Positions 37,195 to 49,100 of a DNA stretch of 64,000 nucleotides are shown in pieces. Under the pieces are notes generated by a model. It did no database searches and was not told the origin of the DNA. It saw only the letters and a list, made by a program, of their open reading frames with translations. The DNA is from Vigna angularis (taxonomy: Eukaryota; Streptophyta; Magnoliopsida; Fabales; Fabaceae). Positions within the stretch are counted from its first letter, which is position 1. Each line of letters begins with the position of its first letter. The stretch covers positions 9,048,501-9,112,500 of the forward strand of contig NC_068973.1 of NCBI RefSeq assembly GCF_016808095.1. Direction: 5' to 3'. The position numbers were made by a program, and so were the translations under genes.

Positions 37195-40100
37195 ATGGCA
37201 AACGAACCTGCGAGCTTCTGGACTCAAGCAAACGCTCTCCTTAGAAAGAATTTAACGTTTCAGGTAACTTTTTCTGCGTGTTTGATTTGATTATTAGAGT
37301 TTGAGAAGCACGTTTAGAAGCTGATTGAAGTAGTTTCGGTTTGGTTTGAGTCGCAGAGCCAAACGTGCATTATTCATTACGAGTTTCTGTTATTGAGGTG
37401 TGGTTTTCATATTTTTCAGAAGCGAAATGTTAAAACAAACGTTCGACTCATCATGTTCCCGTTCCTGTTGTGTCTGTTGCTGGTTCTGCTTCAACGCCTG
37501 GTGGATTCTCAATTGGACAAGGCAGAGAACAAGTGTGGGTGCGAGTGTGTGAGGAGAGAAGGGGACACGTGTGTGGAGGAGGAGTGCGGGATTGAGCATT
37601 CGGATTTGGACCAAGTGACAACCTGCGCCATTCCAAATCCTCCAGAATGGTCTCCTCTGTTGCAGGTGCCGGCTCCGCAGTACCGAGCTGTGAGAACGGA
37701 CAATTTTCCCTTTAACGATTATCCAAACGCCTCCTGCAGGAGGAATGGCTCCTGTCCTGTCACTATGCTCTTCACTGGGACAAATCAGTCTTTTGGAGAA
37801 AGTAAAATTATGAATTATTGAATTATATTTCATTCTTTTTTCTTACTTAACTAACTCTTCCTTTTCTCTTTTGTAGTTATATCTGGGAATATGATCCCAA
37901 GTTCCTTCACTGCTATAAACAGCTCTGCTGTTATGGCTAGTTTGGCAGCAAATGTCGCTGTGAGTTGCTGTTTTTATTAACTTTGGCTTAAATCAATTTT
38001 TCGTCTCTATTGTTTAGTGAATTTGTTATTTTATGTAAAAATTTGATGACACATTTAGTCCTTCATTATTTTAAAATGAAACAATTTTATTTCGATATTA
38101 ATACTTTTTCATGATTTTTAACAGAAAGTGTTGACCTTTCCTTAGAGGATTACAAACGTTTGTTATTCATTCATATAAAATGTTAAGAGTCATGTTTAGC
38201 ATTAAATTTTGACATAGTTAAGATTTTCTGGTTGTAATTAGATGAAATATTATGTTAGATCGATTGTTTAGTTTTGTAAATTTATAGGATTAAATGTGTT
38301 ATTAAAAATTTATAGGTACCAGATTATTTAACGTGATTTTCTAAGTGTAAAACATATGGTTAATCTGTTTCCCGCTAACTAATCACCTTTATGAGAAAAC
38401 AAATAAAAAGGGTCACATTGCATATATTTTAGGAAATGTGAGAAGAAGTAAAGAAATTTTTAAAAAATTGACAAAAAAAAGGTAATTTAGTGTTTATTGA
38501 ATTTAATAGACGTGCATTATTGATGTAAACTTTTGAACTATTTACCAATCATAAATTATTATTAGTATTATAAAAATCAAAAGAGTTGACGTAAATAATG
38601 ATTTATACTTGGGTAACACCATGAAACGTTTATACATTGTTCGTGTGTAAGCATTATTTATTTATATGTAATTTCATTTTGTCTTCAAAATATAGGGATC
38701 AGCCTCATATACAGAAAACACCAATTTTCTGGAACCTGCTTTCTTTTCGGATCAACCTATTTATTATCTTCAAAGTCAGTGCACGCAGAACTCTACATTT
38801 TCCATTTCTTTTGAGCTATCCGCAGCAATTAGCAGAGAACAAGGTACGAGACATCCTTTTATTGGCAATGTATAATTGCAACCTTTGGATGCTTTTCTCA
38901 AATACTTGTAATGATAATTATCTTGAGCCCAAGAAGTGCTCCCAAATGATTTTGAATACGTTTGCGTTTAGTATGCGTGTCTTTTTCTTTTCTGGGTATG
39001 CTCAAGGCTTGCATGTCTTGTTTAAAATTCTTTTTACTAATTCAAAATTTTGTTTTCGGCTGGATGTAGAGTTAGTATGCGCCGAGGGCTTACGTTTATG
39101 GCGTAATAGTGCTTCTGAAGTGAACAATGAGCTATATAGAGGTTATCGGAAAAGTAACCTAGAGGAACAAATCCAAGAGATAGCTGCAGGTTGGTATATA
39201 GTTATATTTTATTTCACTTAAGTGTTAAAAGCAATACTTATCTTTATATTCTTTTGACAGGTTATGATTTTTTGAATTCAAATGGGAGAATGTTTAATGT
39301 CAGCATATGGTACAACTCCACCTACAAAAACGACACTGGTTCTACTGAAATTGCATTGGCGCGTATTCCTCGTTCTGTTAATTTGGTAAGAATCTAAATT
39401 TTGTTTTCCAATGTCCATCCTCTATGCTATTACCTGTGATTGATGTAACATATTTTAACAGAAAATTATGTCTCAGTATATGAAACAACTTCACGCTACT
39501 TGCAGTATAATTTCTCCATGCATTTCAAATTCGTAATTCAAATGGATGAATTAAAAGCAATTATCATGACATCCATGTAGTATTCAATTGTGGTATTTTA
39601 GATTTCAAACTGTATGATTGAAATTTGCTCTGTTTGCATTTTCCTACTTTTCATTTTAATAACATTCGTGTCTCTATTTGTTGGCATATGATATATTGTC
39701 ATAGGACTGACATCTATTATCAAATGCAATCGCAGGTATCAGACGCCTATCTGCAGTTTCTGTTGGGACCTGGTACCAAAATGTTTTTTGAGTTTGTAAA
39801 GGAAATGCCAAAACCTTCAACCCCAATTAAATTTGATTTGGCTTCTCTTTTGGGTGGTCTGTTCTTTACATGGGTTATCCTGCAACTTTTCCCTGTAAGT
39901 AGATAAATATATGAAGAAATATATTTACAATGAACTTGTTCGTACCTATAGAATTTAGCTCATGAGGAAATAACTGACATGGATTACAGAATGAGTTTCT
40001 ATCTGGCTAAAATTTGTTATCATTTTGGTATGAGTGTAATCATGTAAAGCCTCTTCTTTTGGACAAGAATTGGTGCACTAAGAAAAAAACATGATTTAAA

Positions 40101-43100
40101 GGCAACAGTTTATCCGATATCTGTTATGTCAATACAGAAGAATTTGTTTTCTATAATGTGTTTTTTAAACTTGTTCATTTATTGATGTAGATTGCCTTGA
40201 CATCGCTTGTATATGAGAAGCAACAAAGATTAAGAATCATGATGAAAATGCATGGTCTTGGTGATGGGCCATATTGGATGATTTCGTATGGTTATTTTCT
40301 GGCCTTATCAATTGTCTACATGCTGTGTTTTGTGATATTTGGCTCACTCATAGGTAAGAATGCAACCAGTGTGACTATTTTCTTTCTGTCGTTTATTCCG
40401 TTTCTCTTTGATACTACTGCGTGGTTTTTTTCAGGGTTGAATTTCTTCACAATGAATGACTACAGCATCCAATTCGTGTTTTATTTCATCTATATAAATT
40501 TACAAATTGCACTGGCTTTTTTATTGGCTTCCGTGTTTTCAAATGTTAAAACAGCTACAGGTTTGATGATTATATGCTATGTTGTTGAATTAGTATTTTC
40601 TTCTATCTGATCGGATTACTGACTATTTTTTTTGTTGTAATTGCAGTAATTGCATATATAGGTGTGTTTGGGACTGGGCTATTAGCTGGCTTTCTTTTCC
40701 AATTTTTTGTTCAAGACACATCATTTCCAAGTAAGTAAAAACTGATAAAAAATTTGTAAGCATCTTGGATCATTCATTTGGTTCTGGACATAAATTTTAG
40801 TATGGCTATTCTAAAGTATTGACATATATTATACCATATTCTAAAATGTTGGTATAAAAAGAATTGTATTTAAGTCAAATAGTGTAGGATCTTTGTGTTA
40901 TAAAAACAGACAAAAACACGAATAAACTAGACTTCTTGAGACGTGTATATTTACTACCCTTAAGAACTTATTTGCTGTATGTTTCGTAAATTTTCTAGGA
41001 TACAATAAGAATTTTACAAATTTTCTAAGGATCTCATAACTAGAAAAAAACTCTAAAAAGAGTAAATAACTAAACCTAGAATAATTAAAGAAAAGAGAAA
41101 AGATAATGAAAGAACGAAAGAGAAGAATGAAAGCGTGAAAATGTGGTTTTCGAAGGAAGCCTTAGACACCTATTTATAGGTGTAAAGAAGGCTTGGTCAC
41201 AAGCTGACTAACGCCCTCATTATCCAAGGAGAAAGAGCCGCATGACTTGCGGAAGTTGAGTCCAATGTTCAAGAAGAAGAGGCTTGTTATTTGTGGCAAA
41301 AGACCTGCATCCATGAAGTTTTGTTTGATAATTCGTTATGCACATGGTGAGTGGAGCAAAGCTCAAATCAAATGGGAGGAAAGGAAAAACACTTTTAGAG
41401 TTTTATTTTCTCATATAAGGAGGAACCAAATTGCAGAGTCATCTTTTGCAATACTTTTCACAATCCCCATATATTGCAGAAGATAGAAAGAAGAAAATAT
41501 TAGGTCTCACATAAGATGTAATGTATCAAAACTGGTATAGAAAGCTATATGAATCAGTCTTAGACTTGAAACTTAACACACAATGTAGTTGATGCAGCAA
41601 GCTATATGAACTAAAAACACTTAGTGTGTTAGTGCTTTATCAATCATAATACACCCTGACAATTCTTGTTGTTGTTGTTGTGTTGCGCTTACTAGGCCAT
41701 GCATGTGCTTGATATTCATGAGTACTCAAGAGATCTTGCCAAGATCTCATTGCACTCGACATTCATATAGGTAATTTCATCAAGTGTATGTTGCAAATCA
41801 TAGACCACCCATAAAGGATGTGAAAATCATTAAAAACTTTGTCTAACCAAAATCCTTACACCACATAGAATTTCAATAATGCAGTCTTTAACACTTTCAT
41901 ACACACACCATAGGAATGAACATAATTGATTTAAAATTAATTTAGTGCTAACAAGTGACTTAATTTTACTTATATGAATCTTATTCATGAAATCTCTAAT
42001 CATAAAGATTGTGTTACCATCACTTGTTTGTTTCCAAGTGACTTAAGTTTCATTCCCTTCGATGTTTCTAAATCATATTTCTTTCTAAGGGTTTTGTTAG
42101 AGATCTGCTAGATTCTGTTTTGACTTCACATAGTCAATGGAAATTGTTCTACTCTATAGGTGCTATTTCACCAAATTATGTTTCAATTGTATATGTTGTT
42201 TGGAAATCGCAATGAATTGATATAGATGAGGATGACTTCATTCCTAATGGAATGTTTACTAATAAGTTTTTCAACCACTCAGCTTTATTACCTGTCATTT
42301 TGAGAGCAACAAACTCATATTCCATTGTTGATCTTGCAATAATTGTTAGTCTGGTTAATCTTCATGTAATCGCACCACCTCTGAGTGTGAATGCATAGTT
42401 AGTAGTGGATTTTGTCTCATTTGAATAAGAGATTTAGCTAGCATCACTATACTTTTCTAGTACAACAGGAAATCTACTATATTCAATGGTATAATCCATT
42501 GAACCTCTTAAGTATCTCATAAGTCTTGCAAGTGCATCCCAATGTTCCTAATTAGGACATTGAGTGTACCTACTCAGTCTACATACTGTAAACGTAATAT
42601 TAGGTCTAGAAAAGCTCATTGGATGCAGTAAGCTTCCAATTATCTAGGCATACTCAGCTTGAGAAATATATTCTCCTCTATTTTTCTTTAATTTAGAGTT
42701 AACATCATAAGGGATACTCAGTAATTCCAAGTCATAATATCCAAACTTCTTGAGAAGTTTCTCAATGTATTTCTTGGGATAGTAATATACTATCTCCCTT
42801 GCTTATGATTATAACACCTAAAATTAAAGTGACTTCACCCATATCTTTCATTTCAAATTTAGATCCTAGATAAAACCTTTTACTACTAATCTTGCCTTAT
42901 GCTTCTATATGGATCCATCAGGGTGATGCTTGTTTTAAAAAATCCACTTACAACCAATAGGTTTTGCTCTTTTAGGCAAGTCTATTAAGGTCCAAGTATT
43001 ATTTTTCTCAATTGATTCAATTTTATTCCTAATGGCCTTATTCCAATATCTTGTATCAGGAGCACTTGTAGCTTCTGAAAAGCTTGTTGGATCATTCTCA

Positions 43101-46100
43101 ATTAAATAAGTACAAAAGTCATCTTCGGAAGAAGTTTCCTTCTTCTGTCTTTTACTTCTTCTCAAATCATCACACATGGCACCACTATTAGTATCTATAA
43201 GTTGTTTAAGTATCTCATTAACCTTTAAAGGAAATATATGTTCAAATAACTTAACATTTTTTCTCTCCACTATAATATTATGTTCAATTACATCACTTTT
43301 AAGAACAAAAAATCTATAGGCAACACTATGTTTTGCATAGCCTAAATACAATAAGAGGTTTTAGAGTCTATTTTCCTTTTCTTAGGATCAAGTAACATTT
43401 ACTTAGGTAGGCACCCTACACTCTTAGGTATTTAAGATTAGGTTGATAACCTCTTCATAACTCACAGGGAGTTTTACCAATTTTCTTATGAGGTGTCCTA
43501 TTTTGTAAAAAAACATGTAGTAAGAAGAACTTCTCTCCAAAGGTTATCAAGTGCACTAGAACTAATTAGCATGACGTTCATCATTTCTTTAAGAGTTTTA
43601 TTTTTTCTCTCAGCTACTCTATTAGATTGAGGTGGTACGGTAGGGTTACTTCATGTATAATACCTCCTTTAACACAATAGTCATTAAATAATACATATCC
43701 ACCACCCTTATGTGATTTAATCCTCTTAATTTTCTTATTCAATTGACTTCTACTTTTGTCTTATAAGTTAAAAACATATCAAATGCTTCATTCTTATATT
43801 TGATCAAGTACATTTTGTGTATCTAGAATAAACATCTATAAACGTTACAAAACAAGTTTTACCACCTTTAGCCGTGGTTTGTTTTAAATCAACTAGATCA
43901 GTATATATTGGTCTTATTTAGTTTTACGTTCTACAATATAATCATCTATAAACATTACAAAATAAGTTTTATCATATCTAACCGTGGTTTGTTTTAAATA
44001 AGCTAGATTAATATGAATTAGTCGTAACAATTCAGTTTGACGTTCAACTAGTATAATCATTTATAAACATTATAAAATAAGTTTTTGCACCTCTAGCTAT
44101 GATTTGTTTTAAATAAGCTAGATCAATATGAATTAGCCATAACAATTCAATTTGACAGAGTAACAAATTTTCTTTGTTAATTTAGATTCTACACATATAT
44201 CACACTTCTTACTTTGTTTATCATGCATATTTATTAATCTTAGTCGTTGAAATTTCATAAAATACGAGGAATTCACATATTCTAATACAACATGCCATAC
44301 ATCATACGAATCAAAAGTATACACAAAAGAATTAGAATTAGATTCATTAATAATTTTAGAAATATTAAGTACAATAGTGCCTTGATCACAATATCCTTTT
44401 CCTACAAAACATTATTTTTTTGTCATAACGATTTTATCACATTCGAATGACACTTTAACCTCAAATTTTCCTAGCAATGCTAGGAGATTATATTAACTCT
44501 GATTAGTGACACATGTAGCACATCAGTTAAGGCTAAAGTCTTCCCAGATATGAGCTTTAGAAGAACTTTCTCTTCTCTTAGAATATGAGTTGTCTTGGAA
44601 TCATTAAGATACCAAAGTCTACCACCCATTTGCTCATATTAGTCACAAGATTTATTTTGGAAACAACCACAAAGATTTTTAGAATTAACTTTATACTTGT
44701 GATAAGGTTTTTTCTCCTATCTTTTTGGAGCCAAGTTGTGTTCTTTCACACATGCTTTAGCATATAATGCCCTAGGCACTATAATAGCACACTCCTTAAC
44801 AGTGTCTTGGACTTTTGAGATATTCAAGAAAGGTTCCACAAACATTATTTGACTTTTCTAGAGTAGAGTTGTTGTTATTGTTCATCCCGATAGCCATGAC
44901 GTGCTTAAGATTGTTGTAAAAACTGATGAAAACAAGAGTAAACTGGACTTCCTAAGTTACATATGTTCACTGCCTTTGAAGACTTATATGTGTATTGCAA
45001 GTCTCCCAAAATACAATAACCTTCTCAAGTTTTTCGAAAATCTTAAAGTTAGCAATAAACTCTAAAAAGATAACTAAACCCAAGATAATAAAAGTAAGAA
45101 GGGAGAAAAAAAGGATAAGAGAGAGAAGAATGAAATGGTAAAAGTGTGTTTTTCGAAGGAAGCCTTAGACTGTTGGATAAACATAAATGGGTCCCACACC
45201 CTAAATTAAGGGTCAATGTTTTTGCATGTTTTGCTCCATGGTTTACTCCATGTTTTACTCCATGCTTTACTCCATGTTTTAAGCTTTGTTGTTTGGTGTT
45301 TTGTGTGAAGTTCTTCTATAAAAGGAAGAAGCAAGGAAAGAAGAGAGGAACCAACATAGAAGCAAAAACACAAACCATCGTGAGAGAAGTGAAGCCACGG
45401 TGAAGAAGAGGAAAAGTAGAGAGTGTGTGTTTTTGTGAGTGTGAGAGTTTTGTATACCATCCGAGAGGGTGAGATATTTATAGAGATCCTCAGAGAGTGA
45501 GAGAAACACTGTAATCCTACTTTCATAGTGGAGATAATTTTCTAGACTAGGTCTCGTGGTTTTTTCCGAGAGGATTTTCCACGTTAAAATTTCCGGTGTT
45601 ATTTTTCCCTACTCCTACACTTTCATTTATGCTTTCATTTTACGCTTCCGCATAGTGCCCATTTTGGGGTTCACAGAGGAGGGAACAAGTACCGCTGTTT
45701 CCCAACAGTGGTATCAGAGCTACCAGTTCGAAAAAGTCAGAATCCTGTAAAACTCAAGATGGAAGGAGACATGTTCAAGCTAACTGCGGATAACTATTCC
45801 TACTGGAAGCCGATGATGGAAGATCATCTATACTGCAAGGATTTGTATGAGCCGATCACAAATCAGGAAATTCCGGAAGGGAAGACCGAAAAAGATTGGG
45901 AGATTCTGAATCGTAAAACAGTGGCTATGATTCGGAAATACATCGACAAAAGCTTGTTTGAGCATGTATCGACTTATACCGATGCGTATGAGTTATGGAC
46001 AAAGCTTGAATCTATGATTCAAAAGAAGACTCCGAGGAACAAAGCTCACCTAGTCAGATGACTCGTAAAGTTGGAGTACTCTGACGACCAGAATATGATC

Positions 46101-49100
46101 GAGCATCTCAACACCTTCAAAGGTATTGTGAACCAGTTAATGAAAGCAGATATGAAAATTGATGATGAATTACAGGCTCTTTTACTCCTTAGTTCTCTAC
46201 CTGAGAGCTGGGACACATTGGTGGTCACTTTCAGTAACTCAACACCAGATGGAAAGCTCAGTCTGGACATCACAGACAGTTTACTGAATGAAGAATCCAG
46301 AAGGAAAGAAAGGGGATCGAGTAGTCACTCATAAGCCAATGTTGTTGAGAATAGAGGAAGGAGTGAAAACAGAAGCAAAGCAAAACGTGAAAAGTCACGA
46401 GGAAGATTTAAGTCTCGTTCCAAAGGTCTGACATGCTTTTATTGTGGAAAAGATGGTCACAAGAAGCCAGAATGTAGATTCCTGAAGAGAGATCAGAAGA
46501 ATGGAACTGTACACCCTGATATGGTAGATCCCAAAAAGAAGTTGGAGGAAAAGACCACAACAGTGGTGGTATCAAATGATGAGAATGTGTTCCTTATCAC
46601 TGAGGTAAACTATCTAAACATTGCTTTTGATGACTGCACTTGGATAGTAGATACCGGAGCATCTTTCCATGTTACTCCTCATGAGGGATTCTTCTCATCC
46701 TATCAAAAGGGAGATTTTGGAACAGTGAAGATGGGAAATCATGTCACAAGCAAAATTGTGGGCATAGGAGAAGTGACTTTGACAACAGAAAATGGAAACA
46801 AACTTGTGCTGAAAGAGGTAAGACATGTACCAGAGATGCGTCTAAACCTTATCTCAGTTGGCAAGCTAGATGATGCTGGAATGAACAACCAGTTTGGAGA
46901 TGAAAAATGGAAACTTAGCCGAGGAAGCATGATTGTTGCTCGAGGCAAGAAGGAAGGCTCCTTGTACTGCATGCAAGGAAAAATATACAAAGGAGAGACG
47001 AATGTTGCTCAAGAAGAAAGTAAGGAGTTGTGGCATAAAAGACTAGGCCACATGAGCGAAAAAGGATTAGAGATCCTTACGAAAGATCATCTCCAGAGTA
47101 TAAAAGGACAACCACTTGAATTATGTGAAGACTGCCTAGCAGGTAAGCAGCGTAGAGTGTCCTTCCGTAGATCTGAAAATGGAAGAAGAAAAGAGCATAT
47201 TTTGGATCTTGTACACTCAGATGTTTGTTCAACATCTGAAAAGTCCCTTGGTGGTGCTCAATATTTTGTTACCTTCATTGATGATCACTCTAGAAAATTG
47301 TGGGTCTATCCATTGAAGAGAAAAGATGAAGTTCTACGAATCTTCAAGGAGTTTCACGCCTTAGTTGAACGTGAAACTGGTAGAAAGTTGAAATGTCTGA
47401 GAAGCGATAATGGTGGAGAGTATAGAGGTCCATTCGAGCACTATTGCAAGACTCATGGGATCAAACATGAGAAAGTACCTCCCAAGACACCTCAGATGAA
47501 TGGTGTAGCTGAAAGATTCAACAGAACGATTGCCGAGAAGGTCAGGAGCATGTTGTCTCACGCAAAACTTCCCAAGTCATTCTGGGGGGAGGTAGTGGTG
47601 ACAACAGCTGATTTAATCAACTTATCACCTTCAAGACCATTAAATGGAAAGATTCCAGAAGAAGTATGGTCTGGTAAAAATGCCTCATATCGCAACTTGA
47701 GAGTCTTCGGATGTAAGGCATCAGTTCACATTCTGAAAGATGAAAGAGCAAAGCTCGATGCTAAAGCGAAAGAGTGCATATACCTTGGTTCTCCAAGAGA
47801 TGAATTTGGTTTCAGATTATGGGATCCTGCAAACAGAAAGATTGTTCGAAGCAAAGATGTGGTGTTCTTTGAAGATCAGACGATCCAAGACATCAAGAAA
47901 GTGGATAAACCAACACTTAAGGTGATAAGTGATCAAAGCCCTATTGTCATGAACAACTTAGGGGGAGAGACTCGACAAGCTGAGACAGATCAGGAGTTAC
48001 AACTTGATGAAATGGCTGAAGAACCTGATCAACCTAATCTGACGGAAGAAGATCAACCAATTGAGGATGCTCCGCAAGAACCCCAATTGAGACGATCAAC
48101 AAGGCAGAAGCAACCGTCAAAAAGGTATTTTTCATATGAATATGTTAATTTTACTGATGAAGGTGAACCTCAAAGCTTTGTAGAAGCAATGGAGACGGAA
48201 GACAAAGACAAATGGTTGCAAGCCATGGAAGAAGAGATGCAATCCTTAAAGGAAAATCAGACTTATGATTTGGTAGAATTACCAAAAGAAAGAAGAGCAT
48301 TGTAGAACAAATGGGTGTTCAAGCTCAAGAATGAAGAGAACAACCCAAGCCCAAGGTACAAAGCACAAATCGTCGTGAAGGGGTGCAACCAGAAGAAAGG
48401 AATAGACTTCGACGAAATATTTTCTCCAGTGGTGAAGATGACATCCATTAGAGCGATTCTCGGTTTGGCAGTAACACTAGACTTGGAGATTGAACAACTG
48501 GACGTCAAGACAACATTCTTACATGGAGACCTAGAGGAAGAAATTTACATGAAGAAATATTTTCTCCAGTGGTGAAGATGACATCCATTAGAGCGATTCT
48601 CGGTTTGGCAGTAACACTAGACTTGGAGATTGAACAACTGGACGTCAAGACAACATTCTTACATGGAGACCTAGAGGAAGAAATTTACATGAAGCAACCA
48701 GAGGGTTTTGAAGAACCAGACAAAGAACACTTAGTGTGTCGTCTGAAGAAAAGCCTCTATGGTCTGAAGCAAGCTCCAAGACAATGGTATAAGAAATTTG
48801 ATTCCTTCATGATCCAACATAATTTCAAGAAGACCTCCGCAGACCATTGTGTGTTTGTGAAGCATTATGAAAATGGTGAGTCCATCATACTTCTCTTGTA
48901 TGTTGATGATATGTTGATTGTAGGGAAGGACAAAATTAAAATAGCTGCTCTCAAGAAGGCATTGAGTAAGTCTTTTGCCATGAAAGACCTGGGTGCAGTA
49001 AAGAAGATACTTGGAATGAAAATCTCCAGAGATCGTTCTAGAAGAATGCTATGGATATCTCAAGAAGATTACATTGAGAAGATTCTCAAAATATTCAACA

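Noticed and set aside
37390..37833. Minus-strand 147-codon frame
   Set aside because: Antisense to ABCA7 exon 2, which carries the conserved family sequence.
45146..45526. Frames in the copia LTR, including an antisense product with repeated KTWSK units
   Set aside because: They translate the tandem tttactccatg units of the LTR and recur in the other LTR; not genes.
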